Shown: in pieces, positions 32,678 to 40,553 of the stretch
How positions within the stretch are numbered: the stretch's first letter is position 1
Layout of the letters: each line of letters starts with the position of its first letter
From: Micavibrio_C sp964577255
GTDB lineage: Bacteria; Pseudomonadota; Alphaproteobacteria; Micavibrionales; Micavibrionaceae
Assembly (NCBI GenBank): GCA_964577255.1
Contig: CAZNYM010000006.1
Location: forward strand, 15,959 to 79,958
Length of the DNA: 64,000 nt
Direction of reading: 5' to 3'
The notes under the pieces: model-generated
What the model saw: the letters and a program-made list of their open reading frames with translations, nothing else
Databases searched by the model: none
Told to the model about the DNA's origin: nothing
Made by a program: the position numbers and the translations under genes

Positions 32678-34468
32678 ATGAAAAATCTTTTGATCGCCGC
32701 CGCCCTAGTGCTCATGACCGCGTCCGCCCCCGCCTTCGCCGCGGACGAACCCGTGCACGCCATGGCCCTGCACGGCGCGCCGAAATACGCGGCCGGTTTC
32801 AAACATCTCGACTACGTCAACCCCGAAGCACCCAAGGGCGGGGCGTTGCGCATGGGCGCGCTCGGCACCTTCGACAGCCTCAATCCTCACATCGTTAAGG
32901 GCGTGCCGGCTGGCGGCATCAGCAACATTTATGAAACCCTGCTGGTGCAAAGCGCGGATGAACCGTTCACCGGCTACGGCCTGCTGGCGGAATCCCTCGA
33001 GGTGCCGGAAGACCGCAGCGCGGTGACGTTCAACCTGCGCCCCGAAGCGCGCTGGCACGACGGCAAGCCCGTCACCGCCGAAGATGTGGTCTGGAGCTTC
33101 AACACCCTCACCAGCGAAGGCACGCCTTCCTACAAAGCCTATTACCACGATGTAAAGGCGGTCGAGGCGCTTTCGCCCACGCGGGTGAAATTCACCTTCT
33201 CGATGGCGGGCAACCTGGAACTGCCTCTGATCGTGGGTCAGATGCCCATTCTGCCGAAGCATTATTACGAGTCCGGCGCGCATAAATTCGCCGAAACCAC
33301 CCTGACCCCGCCCCTGGGCAGCGGTCCCTATAAAGTCGGCAAGATCGTTCCCGGCCGCCTCATCGAATATGAGCGCGTCAAGAACTGGTGGGGGGAAGCG
33401 CTGCCCTTCAACAGGGGCCAGAACAATTTCGACAAAATCTCTTACGAGTATTTCCGTGACAATAACGTGCTGCTCGAGGCTTTCTTCGCCGATCAGTTTG
33501 ATTTCCGCCAGGAAAACGTCGCTAAATTGTGGGCTACCGCCTACGACGCTCCCGCCGTCAAGGACGGGCGCATCGTCAAACGCACCATCGAGCACAAACT
33601 GCCCCAGGGGTTCCAGGGCTTCGTCTATAACACCCGCCGCCCGGTATTCCAGGATCGCGCCGTGCGCGAGGCGCTGGCTTACGCCTTCGATTTCGAATGG
33701 TCGAACAAGCAATACGCCTTCGGCGCCTACAAGCGCACGCGCAGCTATTTCTCCAACTCGGAAATGGAGGCCAAAGGCGTGCCGGAAGGCCGCGTGCTGG
33801 AAATCCTGGAACCGTTCCGCGACAAGCTGCCGCCCGCCCTCTTCACCACGCCCTACGAACCGCCCCAAACGGACGGCAGCGGCAATCTCCGCGCCAACCT
33901 GAAGAAGGCCGCCGACATCCTCGACGCCGCCGGCTGGAAAGTCGGGTCCGACGGCATCCGCGCCAAGGACGGCCGGAAACTGACCTTCGAGTTTCTCGAC
34001 AACAATCCGCAGTTCGAGCGCTGGATCATGCCGTTCCTCAAAAACCTCGAGCGGATAGGCGTTAAGGCTTCCTTCCGCGTGGTCGACGAGGCGCAATACC
34101 AGAACCGCATGAACGAGTTCGATTTCGACATGACGGTGAACGTCTTCGGCCAGTCCTCCTCCCCCGGCAACGAGCAGCGCGAGTTCTGGGGCTCGGAAAA
34201 AGCCGACGCGCCCGGATCGCGCAACCTGATCGGCATCAAGGATCCCGTGGTCGACGAACTTATCAAGCTCATCGTCATCGCCCCCAGCCGCGAGGAGCTC
34301 GTCTATCGCTGCCAGGCGCTCGATTTCGTGCTGCAGAATGGCTTCTACGGCATCCCGAACTGGCACCTGCCGGCGTGGCGCATCGCTTACTGGAACCGCT
34401 TCGGCATGCCAGACACCATCCCGGCCTATGGGCTGCCGGTCGCGGAAACCTGGTGGGCCAAGCCTTGA
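32678..34468 (+). CDS. yejA: YejA-type peptide ABC transporter substrate-binding protein, 596 aa
   Basis: Periplasmic binding protein of the SBP_bac_5 family for oligopeptides (YejABEF also imports microcin C in E. coli). Residues 1-22 are a signal peptide ending PAFAA. The opening of the mature protein, YVNPEAPKGGALRMGALGTFDSLNP (cited by YVNPEAPKGG and FDSLNP), is the family signature, and RPEARWHDGKPVTAEDV is the second one. The length is near that of E. coli YejA. ATG 32678 follows GAGGAT. The matching permeases lie 6 kb downstream (yejB 40554, yejE 42675, yejF 45494). Its stop overlaps the kdsB start (TGATG). Confidence 0.9.
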   Translation: MKNLLIAAALVLMTASAPAFAADEPVHAMALHGAPKYAAGFKHLDYVNPEAPKGGALRMGALGTFDSLNPHIVKGVPAGGISNIYETLLVQSADEPFTGYGLLAESLEVPEDRSAVTFNLRPEARWHDGKPVTAEDVVWSFNTLTSEGTPSYKAYYHDVKAVEALSPTRVKFTFSMAGNLELPLIVGQMPILPKHYYESGAHKFAETTLTPPLGSGPYKVGKIVPGRLIEYERVKNWWGEALPFNRGQNNFDKISYEYFRDNNVLLEAFFADQFDFRQENVAKLWATAYDAPAVKDGRIVKRTIEHKLPQGFQGFVYNTRRPVFQDRAVREALAYAFDFEWSNKQYAFGAYKRTRSYFSNSEMEAKGVPEGRVLEILEPFRDKLPPALFTTPYEPPQTDGSGNLRANLKKAADILDAAGWKVGSDGIRAKDGRKLTFEFLDNNPQFERWIMPFLKNLERIGVKASFRVVDEAQYQNRMNEFDFDMTVNVFGQSSSPGNEQREFWGSEKADAPGSRNLIGIKDPVVDELIKLIVIAPSREELVYRCQALDFVLQNGFYGIPNWHLPAWRIAYWNRFGMPDTIPAYGLPVAETWWAKP

Positions 34469-35274
34469 TGAAGACCGCGATCGTCATTCCCGCCCGCTAC
34501 GCCTCGACCCGCTTCCCGGGCAAGCCGTTGGCACCCATCGCCGGGCGCTCGATGCTTTCGCGCGTGGTTGAAAAAGGCCTGAAGGCCGCCGACGGCGACG
34601 AAACCATCGACGTCATGGTGGCAACCGATGACGAACGCATCGCCGCGCACGCGCGCGAACTGAACGTTCACTGCGTCATGACCGATCCGCTGTGTGCCAC
34701 CGGCTCGGACCGGGTGCTGGCGGCGGCGCGAGCGACCGGAAAGAATTACACGCACCTCATCAGCCTGCAGGGCGATGCCCCGTTCACCCCCGAAGCCGTG
34801 CTGCGGCGCATGATCGACACCATGCGCCGCCATCCGGAACATGAAGTGGTCACGCCGGTGCACCGCCTGAGCTGGGACGGGCTCGACGCCCTGCGCGAGG
34901 CCAAAAAAACTACACCCTTCAGCGGCACCACCTGCGTGCGCGCCGACGACGGCCACGCCCTGTGGTTCTCCAAGAACATCATTCCCGCCCTCCGCGACGA
35001 GCAGAAGCTGCGCGCGCGCGGCAACCCTTCGCCAGTCTGGCAGCATATGGGCCTGTACGGCTACCGCGCCGAGACCCTGGCCCGTTACGTGGTTCTGCCG
35101 CAAAGCCCGTACGAGATTCTCGAAGGGCTCGAGCAGTTGCGTTTCCTTGAAAACGGCATCCGCATCATGACGATCGAAGCCGACGGCGCTTCCGGCCTGC
35201 TGCAGGCGGGGATCGATTCGCCCGAGGATGTCGTCCGTGCCGAAGCGCTGCTGAAAAAGAACGGGGACGCCTGA
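34468..35274 (+). CDS. kdsB: 3-deoxy-manno-octulosonate cytidylyltransferase, 268 aa
   Basis: Activates Kdo as CMP-Kdo for the lipid A core. The N-terminal nucleotide motif IPARYASTRFPGKPLAPIAG is typical. Later landmarks are VATDDERI, TGSDRVLAA, LISLQGDAPF and LYGYRAETLARYV. The start shares a base with the yejA stop and its own stop shares a base with the next start, so translation is probably coupled. A segment around VHRLSWDGLDALREAKKTT is slightly longer than in E. coli KdsB. Cytoplasmic. Confidence 0.92.
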   Translation: MKTAIVIPARYASTRFPGKPLAPIAGRSMLSRVVEKGLKAADGDETIDVMVATDDERIAAHARELNVHCVMTDPLCATGSDRVLAAARATGKNYTHLISLQGDAPFTPEAVLRRMIDTMRRHPEHEVVTPVHRLSWDGLDALREAKKTTPFSGTTCVRADDGHALWFSKNIIPALRDEQKLRARGNPSPVWQHMGLYGYRAETLARYVVLPQSPYEILEGLEQLRFLENGIRIMTIEADGASGLLQAGIDSPEDVVRAEALLKKNGDA

Positions 35275-37112
35275 TGGGCCGCGCCGCCGTACTTATGCCC
35301 GCCCTGCTGTTCGCGGCGGCGTTCGGTGCGGCGCTGTTCTTCCGCGGGGGCACCGACATCGCTTTCGCCCCGGCCTTCATCCTGTGCCTGGCGGGGGCGC
35401 TTGGCTGTCTGCTGCCCGCCCTCTTTCGCGGTTTCTCCCTGCCCTGCGGCCCGGCCGCCCTGCTGACCGGCGGGTTGTGGGTCTACATCTCCCTGAGCCT
35501 TCTCTGGACTACCGTGCCGTTCGTCAGCCTGATGACCTGGTTCACGCTCACGGCGCTGCCGCTGGTTTTTTTCGGCGTTCTGAGCGCCCCGCAGCGCGAG
35601 AAAATCCTGCCCGCGCTCGCCGCCTTGCTGATCGCCGGCATTTGCCTCGTCGCGCTGCACGCGCTTGTCCAGTTCGTGCCGGGAAAGCTCGTGCGTACGG
35701 GCGGGCCGCTGCCGAACCCGAACATCACCGCCATCCTTATCACGCTTGCCCTGCTGCCGATTACGGCGCTGCTGATGGGCCGAACATCCTTGCCGCGCAT
35801 GCACACCGCTATCCTGTCATGCGCCTTCCTTCTTCTTTTCACCGGTCTGATCGTCACCGGCAGCCGCGCCGGCATGCTGGGATTCCTCGCGGGGGGGCTG
35901 GCGCTGCTGATCGCCCTGCGGCCGTCGTGGCAGCGGGCTTTGCTCCTGGCGCTGTCGCTTGGCGCCCTGTTCGCGGGTTTCGCGCTTCTGACCGCCACGC
36001 CGCTTGACGACCGCCTGCTCGCCTTCACGGGCGCGGGGCCCGAAGCCGCCACCGTCAGCGAGCGTTTTTCCATCTGGCGCGCGGCGCTGGCCCTGTTTCT
36101 GGCACATCCTTTGGACGGCACGGGGCTCGGCACTTTTTATCTCTATTATCCCGCCGCCCGCCTGCCCGGCGACGCCTTGTCGGCGGGGCACTGGGCGCAT
36201 ATGGACCCGCTGCAGTTCGGAGTCGAGATGGGCGTCCTCGCGCCCCTGCTCTTTTACGCCACCGCGCTTGCCTTTGCGGGGCCGGCCTGGCGCGCCCTTA
36301 AAAACGCGCGGCAAAATCCGCTGGCGGCGGGCCTCGCCGCGGCGCTCGCCGTCCTGTTCCTGCAGGCGCACGGCGAATTCCCTTTCTACGCCATGCCGGT
36401 ACTGATCGTGGCCGGAACCTGGTTTGCCTGGCTCTACGTCCTTGGTGGCGGCGCGTTCGCTGGCCCTGTCGGCTGGAAAACGCCCGAGAAAACCATCGCC
36501 GCGGGCGCGCTTGTGCTGGTGGCGGGGCTGGCGGGCTATGCCGCTTTTTCCTGCGCGGCGGGTTATCACTATCTCGGCAAGGCGCAGGCCGCCATCGCCG
36601 CGCACAAGCCGCAGAGTTTCACCGCTTTCATCGACCAGGCCCGCCGCGCGGCGCCGCGCACCTTCGCCGATCCCGGGGTGCAGCTGGCCGGGCTGTACAT
36701 CGATCTGCTGACCCGGCCGCAGGCCTTGTTTACCCGCGACGAACAACAGCAGATGTTCGACGACACCCGGGCACTGCTCGACGAAGCGCAGGCCGTCAAT
36801 CCCGCCTGGGCCGATATCGATCACCGCCGGGCGCGGCTTTATCAGGTGATCGATCCGGCGCTGGCCCCCGACCGCATGGCGCGGATCGAGGAGAACTGGC
36901 GCGCCGCGCTCGCCAAAAACCCCCTGCACTATAAAGCCCGCGAGGGTTATGCCCGTTTCCTGGTCGGGCAGGGGCGCGTGGCGGAGGCTTACGATCTCGT
37001 GCGCGATGGTCTTACCCGCCCGCGCCCGGCGGCGGTCGACCGGACCCTGCGCGACATGGAGCGAACACTAGCTCCCCTGGCCCGCCTCGCCCGGGAGCAG
37101 CCCGCGCCATGA
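35274..37112 (+). CDS. O-antigen ligase/polymerase family membrane protein with TPR-like tail, 612 aa
   Basis: About eleven to twelve membrane segments fill residues 5-450. A Wzy_C-type signature lies in the middle: TGSRAGMLGFLAGG, then HPLDGTGLGTFYLYYP and an external loop with the HWAHMDPLQFGVEMG motif, as in O-antigen ligases and polymerases. The last 150 residues are soluble and helical with TPR-like units (YLGKAQAAIAAHKPQSF; NPLHYKAREGYARFLVGQGR). It may attach or polymerise O-antigen or another glycan. Start coupled to kdsB (TGATG), end coupled to the next gene (ATGA). Confidence 0.8.
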   Translation: MGRAAVLMPALLFAAAFGAALFFRGGTDIAFAPAFILCLAGALGCLLPALFRGFSLPCGPAALLTGGLWVYISLSLLWTTVPFVSLMTWFTLTALPLVFFGVLSAPQREKILPALAALLIAGICLVALHALVQFVPGKLVRTGGPLPNPNITAILITLALLPITALLMGRTSLPRMHTAILSCAFLLLFTGLIVTGSRAGMLGFLAGGLALLIALRPSWQRALLLALSLGALFAGFALLTATPLDDRLLAFTGAGPEAATVSERFSIWRAALALFLAHPLDGTGLGTFYLYYPAARLPGDALSAGHWAHMDPLQFGVEMGVLAPLLFYATALAFAGPAWRALKNARQNPLAAGLAAALAVLFLQAHGEFPFYAMPVLIVAGTWFAWLYVLGGGAFAGPVGWKTPEKTIAAGALVLVAGLAGYAAFSCAAGYHYLGKAQAAIAAHKPQSFTAFIDQARRAAPRTFADPGVQLAGLYIDLLTRPQALFTRDEQQQMFDDTRALLDEAQAVNPAWADIDHRRARLYQVIDPALAPDRMARIEENWRAALAKNPLHYKAREGYARFLVGQGRVAEAYDLVRDGLTRPRPAAVDRTLRDMERTLAPLARLAREQPAP

Positions 37113-37729
37113 CCACCACCCTCCTGATCGCCCGGCACGGCAACACTTTTGAGGACGGCGAGGAACCGCGCCGCGTGGGCGCGCGCACAGACCTGCCGCT
37201 TGTCGCCACGGGCAGGAAGCAGGCCGAAGCCCTGGGGCTTTATTTAAAGAAAAACAATCTACTGCCCAATTTTGTTTATTCATCGATGCAGAAAAGGACA
37301 CATGAAACCGCCGCGCTGGCCCTCGCCACTGCCGGCTGCACCGCGCGGGTCGAGCGCCTCTCTTTGTTCAATGAAATCGACTACGGCCCGGATGAAAACC
37401 AGCCCGAAAGCGAAGTCGTGAAAAGACTGGGAAAAGAAGCCCTTGCCGCCTGGGATGAAAGCGGGATCGTGCCGCCGGGCTGGCGGGCCGATCCGCAGGC
37501 GCTTATGAACATGTGGCTGAGTTTCTCGGTGCAATTGCTTGAAACCAAAAGAAATAAAACCGTCCTCGTGGTCACAAGCAATGGCGTGGCGCGGTTCAGC
37601 CCGGTTTTGGCCGGCGGCCTCGATGATTTTCGTAAAAGGAACAGTCTGAAGATTTCCACCGGCGCCCTGTGCCGCTTCGTTCACGACGGCGCAGGCTGGA
37701 CGATCCGGGAATGGAATGTGAAGCCTTGA
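37109..37729 (+). CDS. histidine phosphatase-like protein lacking the distal His, 206 aa
   Basis: Phosphoglycerate mutase-like superfamily fold. The N-terminal phosphate pocket is intact: LIARHGNT with the nucleophilic His, then VYSSMQKRTHETA with the second Arg and NEIDYGPDE with an acidic residue. At the place where active members have SHGG, this protein has VVTSNGVARF, so the second pocket His is Asn. It may be inactive or bind a phospho-ligand. It overlaps the preceding gene by 4 bases (ATGA), ending the seven-gene run from pgsA. Confidence 0.75.
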   Translation: MTTTLLIARHGNTFEDGEEPRRVGARTDLPLVATGRKQAEALGLYLKKNNLLPNFVYSSMQKRTHETAALALATAGCTARVERLSLFNEIDYGPDENQPESEVVKRLGKEALAAWDESGIVPPGWRADPQALMNMWLSFSVQLLETKRNKTVLVVTSNGVARFSPVLAGGLDDFRKRNSLKISTGALCRFVHDGAGWTIREWNVKP

Positions 37730-37735
37730 GCCCGG

Positions 37736-38227
37736 CTATAGCGGATTGGGCGATTCAGAAGGCACAGGCGACATTTTCCGCATAATCTGCCGAGTTATGA
37801 ATTTTTCGGCCAGGCTGATGCGCTGTAGGAAAAAGGCGAAATCGGCCTCCTCCTGCTCATCGGCGGGAAAGCCGGACTGGGCGTAGGCGGCGTCGACCCG
37901 GTCGACATAGTTCGAGAACGGCTCACTGGTGATGAAGATATTCCTGGAATTGTAAGTCGGCAGGATATCTTCCATCCCCGCCTGGGAAGCGAAAGCGGTC
38001 AGCGCTGCGGAACGCTCTTCCAGAAAATCGTAAGCCGAATCGTATTTCAGCCTGAAATCACAGATAAACGCGGCGCGGGAAGAATGATATCTCTCCCGGC
38101 TTATGCCGGCGCCATGGCCGGGCTTGTAATAGCGTTCATGGTTATGCAGGAAGCTCGTATGGAACAAATTGAAACTTTCCAGACGCGCGGCTTTTTCGAA
38201 ATCATCCATGGTTTCGTTCTCTGTCAT
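37736..38227 (-). CDS. hypothetical protein A of a possible paralogous pair, 163 aa
   Basis: A soluble helical protein with no signal peptide. It begins MTENETMDDFEKAARLESF and ends in SESPNPL. The start at 38227 lies 4 bases after the stop of the next gene upstream, so the two are co-transcribed; a longer frame to 38293 would overlap that gene and has no ribosome-binding site. The middle part (SRAAFICDFRLKY..FL) aligns without large gaps to its neighbour. No family is recognised. Confidence 0.65.
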   Translation of the reverse strand: MTENETMDDFEKAARLESFNLFHTSFLHNHERYYKPGHGAGISRERYHSSRAAFICDFRLKYDSAYDFLEERSAALTAFASQAGMEDILPTYNSRNIFITSEPFSNYVDRVDAAYAQSGFPADEQEEADFAFFLQRISLAEKFITRQIMRKMSPVPSESPNPL

Positions 38228-38231
38228 TTCT

Positions 38232-38723
38232 TCAGGCCGGGCGCAGACTGGCGGCCGGATCCCTTGACGCGATAAGCCGGTCAAACTGCTCATTCAGGCT
38301 TGCACATATCTTGTCTATCCGCATAACGCCTTCGAACAGAACTACGGCGCAGGCCGGGTCTGCGTGCAAACCACGGGCACGGATACCCACCAGCGCCGTC
38401 TCAAGCGTGGAAACAAAGGCTGCGTTTTCTTCATCGTCCAGATTGAAGATCGTACCCTTGCTGTCTTTCCTGAGATCGACACCCGCTTTCGAGGCCTTGA
38501 CGTCCGCGAGTTCGTCCGTAAGGTCGCGCAGGAAATTTTCCACCGTGGCGTAACGGGCCATAAAGGCTCCCGCAAATTCTGTCCGCGATTGCGCAGATCT
38601 CTCCAACGCTGCCACCGGCGCCGCCATGAACATACGTGAAAAAACCCAGTCCTGCGCCGCCTGCGCGAAGGCAGCCCTGAATTCTTCCCTGGTGGGGACG
38701 GCAGTTACATTTTTTTCTTCCAT
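38232..38723 (-). CDS. hypothetical protein B of a possible paralogous pair, 163 aa
   Basis: Starts MEEKNVTAVPTREEFRAAF at 38723, with GGGA upstream; the open frame above this point has no credible start. It is helical and acidic, with no signal peptide. SRTEFAGAFMARY..FL and the tail near RIDKICASLNEQ align with its neighbour, which has the same length of 163 residues. The promoter region (38724-38838) is AT-rich and shared with the secreted protein at 38839. The function is unknown. Confidence 0.65.
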   Translation of the reverse strand: MEEKNVTAVPTREEFRAAFAQAAQDWVFSRMFMAAPVAALERSAQSRTEFAGAFMARYATVENFLRDLTDELADVKASKAGVDLRKDSKGTIFNLDDEENAAFVSTLETALVGIRARGLHADPACAVVLFEGVMRIDKICASLNEQFDRLIASRDPAASLRPA

Positions 38724-38838
38724 GATTGCTTTGATCCCAAAAAAAATATGGAAAAAAATATAGTACCGAGTCTGGTTCCTTGTCAATAAAACCGTTTTTC
38801 GCCTAGAGTGGCGGCAAGAACAATACAGGGAGATTTTC

Positions 38839-39360
38839 ATGTTCCGTTTTAAACCCGCGCTGGCCGCGGCTTCTCTGGCTTTTACCCTTCCTTGGGCCAC
38901 CGCGCAGCAGGCCCCGGAAAATCCCGAACCCCCGGCCACACCCGCGCAGCCTGTGCTGGCCGAAGCCTGCGCCGACGGGCAGTTCGCCACGGAAGAAGGA
39001 GAGCGCGCCTGCCTGCACGCCGTTTACGGCGAGACGCTCGCCGTTGTCGGCGACTTCGTCAAAAAGCTCGACGCTTCCAATCTCACCGAGGAAACCATGG
39101 GCGACAACGATGACAAGCTCGAGATTTTCCACGGCTTCCGCCGCGCCTGTATCGAGTATCTGTTCTACACCGTCAACGATGGCAACCCTCTGCGCTTCGG
39201 GCCGCGCCCGGCCTACGAACAGCCGCGCTATTGCCCGTTGCTCGCCGAGAAAATGGGGCGCAAATACGACCTCAAGCTCGATTTCGACCGGATAGCCTTG
39301 CTGCGCACGACCGTGCGCGATATCCGCGAGCGGATTTACGGGCTTGATCCGCGCCCTTAA
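38839..39360 (+). CDS. hypothetical exported protein, 173 aa
   Basis: Signal peptide at about residues 1-22 (MFRFKPALAAASLAFTLPWA then TAQQ), then a Pro-rich linker and a mature domain with four cysteines (AEACADGQF, ERACLHAVYG, RRACIEYLF, PRYCPLLAEK), so disulfides in the periplasm are likely. The ATG follows GGGAGA. The last codons, LDPRP and stop, contain the first copy of a 15-bp repeat that is found again past the GH26 gene. No family is recognised. Confidence 0.75.
   Translation: MFRFKPALAAASLAFTLPWATAQQAPENPEPPATPAQPVLAEACADGQFATEEGERACLHAVYGETLAVVGDFVKKLDASNLTEETMGDNDDKLEIFHGFRRACIEYLFYTVNDGNPLRFGPRPAYEQPRYCPLLAEKMGRKYDLKLDFDRIALLRTTVRDIRERIYGLDPRP
39342..39356. repeat. left copy of a 15-bp direct repeat flanking the GH26 gene
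   Basis: GCTTGATCCGCGCCC at 39342-39356, inside the 3' end of the exported-protein gene. The same 15 bases recur in the same orientation at 40514-40528, just outside the AT-rich segment. Confidence 0.85.
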
Positions 39361-39396
39361 GAACGCTTCGGACAGGGTTAGACACCAAAAAATATA

Positions 39397-40422
39397 TCAG
39401 GGTATATTTGCTCTGTTTAGAATAGATTTGTCCGTCATCATCTCTCGCGCAAATACCTGATCAGCGATGGCCATGTTGCTGCGTCTGTAGCTATGCCAGT
39501 ACAAAAAATAACTGAAACGGGGATACAGATAATGTAAAGCAATCATGCTGCGGTTATCAAAGCTGCCATTTCTACGCTTTTGCGGGCCAAATTCCGTAAG
39601 GGCCAAAGGTTTGTCGTGAATTAAAAGATCGTTATAGCTTCCAAAATTGCCAATCATACGAATGTCATCCGTGTAGCAATCCAAACCTACAATATCAACA
39701 AAATGGTCACCGGGATAATAGGTGTTAACAGGCAACACAGGGATATCATCATACATTCTGCAGTTCGGAGAATAAACCCATAGAAGATTATCAAGACCTT
39801 TAACACGGGTCAGATACTCATGCATGTGACTCCATAGCTTGATAAACTCTTCTGCCTCCACCCCCCTTGATGGATTGAATCCCCACCAAAACCAATTACC
39901 ATTCATCTCATGAAAAGGTCGCCACAGAACAACTATGCCTGCTCTGTGAAATTTTTCTAGAACTTCGGAAATATTATCAAGGACGGTAATCCATCTTGTG
40001 TTCGCCTCTGTACCAGGCACAAGTAGAGATTTGAGTGACTTTCTTTTTACGTCCCATGCATCACCTCCCGTAAAAGGATTCCCAGGGTGCATGCTTAGAG
40101 TTACAATTCCGCCCTTCCTGCCATAGGAAATAATTTTATCAATCACATATGGTGATGCACGTCCAATATCACCGTAACCAATATCAGCACCTATGACTGC
40201 CGGCCATGTCCCAGTCGCAAGCCACACGTCCTCAAGAGGTCTTATCTCATCAATGCCATCCATATGCCCTGCGTTCTGCCCGCTTAAAATTAGGTTTGAT
40301 GACACGGCATCATTCAAAAAATCGATAATCTTTGTGCGTGAATTATTGTAGTCAGAAGCCTTAGATAGACACGGGGTTGAAGTCACAACAAATGTCAGAA
40401 CAAAAATAAAAAAAAGACGCAT
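39397..40422 (-). CDS. glycoside hydrolase family 26 beta-mannanase, 341 aa
   Basis: A secreted endo-type glycoside hydrolase. Residues 1-22 are a signal peptide (MRLFFIFVLTFVVTSTPCLS). The (beta/alpha)8 barrel has LSGQNAGHMDGI near the start, the acid/base Glu172 in WRPFHEMNGNWFWWG and the nucleophile Glu277 in KPLALTEFG, with VDIVGLDCY between; all are GH26 hallmarks. Most GH26 enzymes cut beta-1,4-mannan; some act on other beta-glucans. Sampled lines of the gene are about 40-47% G+C, far below its neighbours. No carbohydrate-binding module. It may have been acquired by transfer. The ribosome-binding site is weak. Confidence 0.9.
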   Translation of the reverse strand: MRLFFIFVLTFVVTSTPCLSKASDYNNSRTKIIDFLNDAVSSNLILSGQNAGHMDGIDEIRPLEDVWLATGTWPAVIGADIGYGDIGRASPYVIDKIISYGRKGGIVTLSMHPGNPFTGGDAWDVKRKSLKSLLVPGTEANTRWITVLDNISEVLEKFHRAGIVVLWRPFHEMNGNWFWWGFNPSRGVEAEEFIKLWSHMHEYLTRVKGLDNLLWVYSPNCRMYDDIPVLPVNTYYPGDHFVDIVGLDCYTDDIRMIGNFGSYNDLLIHDKPLALTEFGPQKRRNGSFDNRSMIALHYLYPRFSYFLYWHSYRRSNMAIADQVFAREMMTDKSILNRANIP

Positions 40423-40513
40423 GAAGGTACCGCTAAAGGCAATAGGACAGGGATTAAATCCACTACCATAACAACTGGCGGCAAAAAAAGCGTTTTATGC
40501 CTTGTCTTAAAAA

Positions 40514-40528
40514 GCTTGATCCGCGCCC
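40514..40528. repeat. right copy of the 15-bp direct repeat flanking the GH26 gene
   Basis: GCTTGATCCGCGCCC, identical to 39342-39356, lies 26 bases before the yejB start. The match extends with single mismatches to about 18 of 20 bases. The composition changes from AT-rich to GC-rich at this point. Confidence 0.85.
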
Positions 40529-40553
40529 CTAGGCCGCCTAGGCTGGGGTCGTC

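Noticed and set aside
32705..34366. A 553-codon minus-strand frame opposite yejA
   Set aside because: Shadow of yejA; no ribosome-binding site, signal or domain.
39357..40513. An insertion sequence carrying the GH26 gene
   Set aside because: No transposase and no convincing terminal inverted repeats are present; only the direct repeats and composition support insertion, so it is reported as a flanked segment and not as an IS element.
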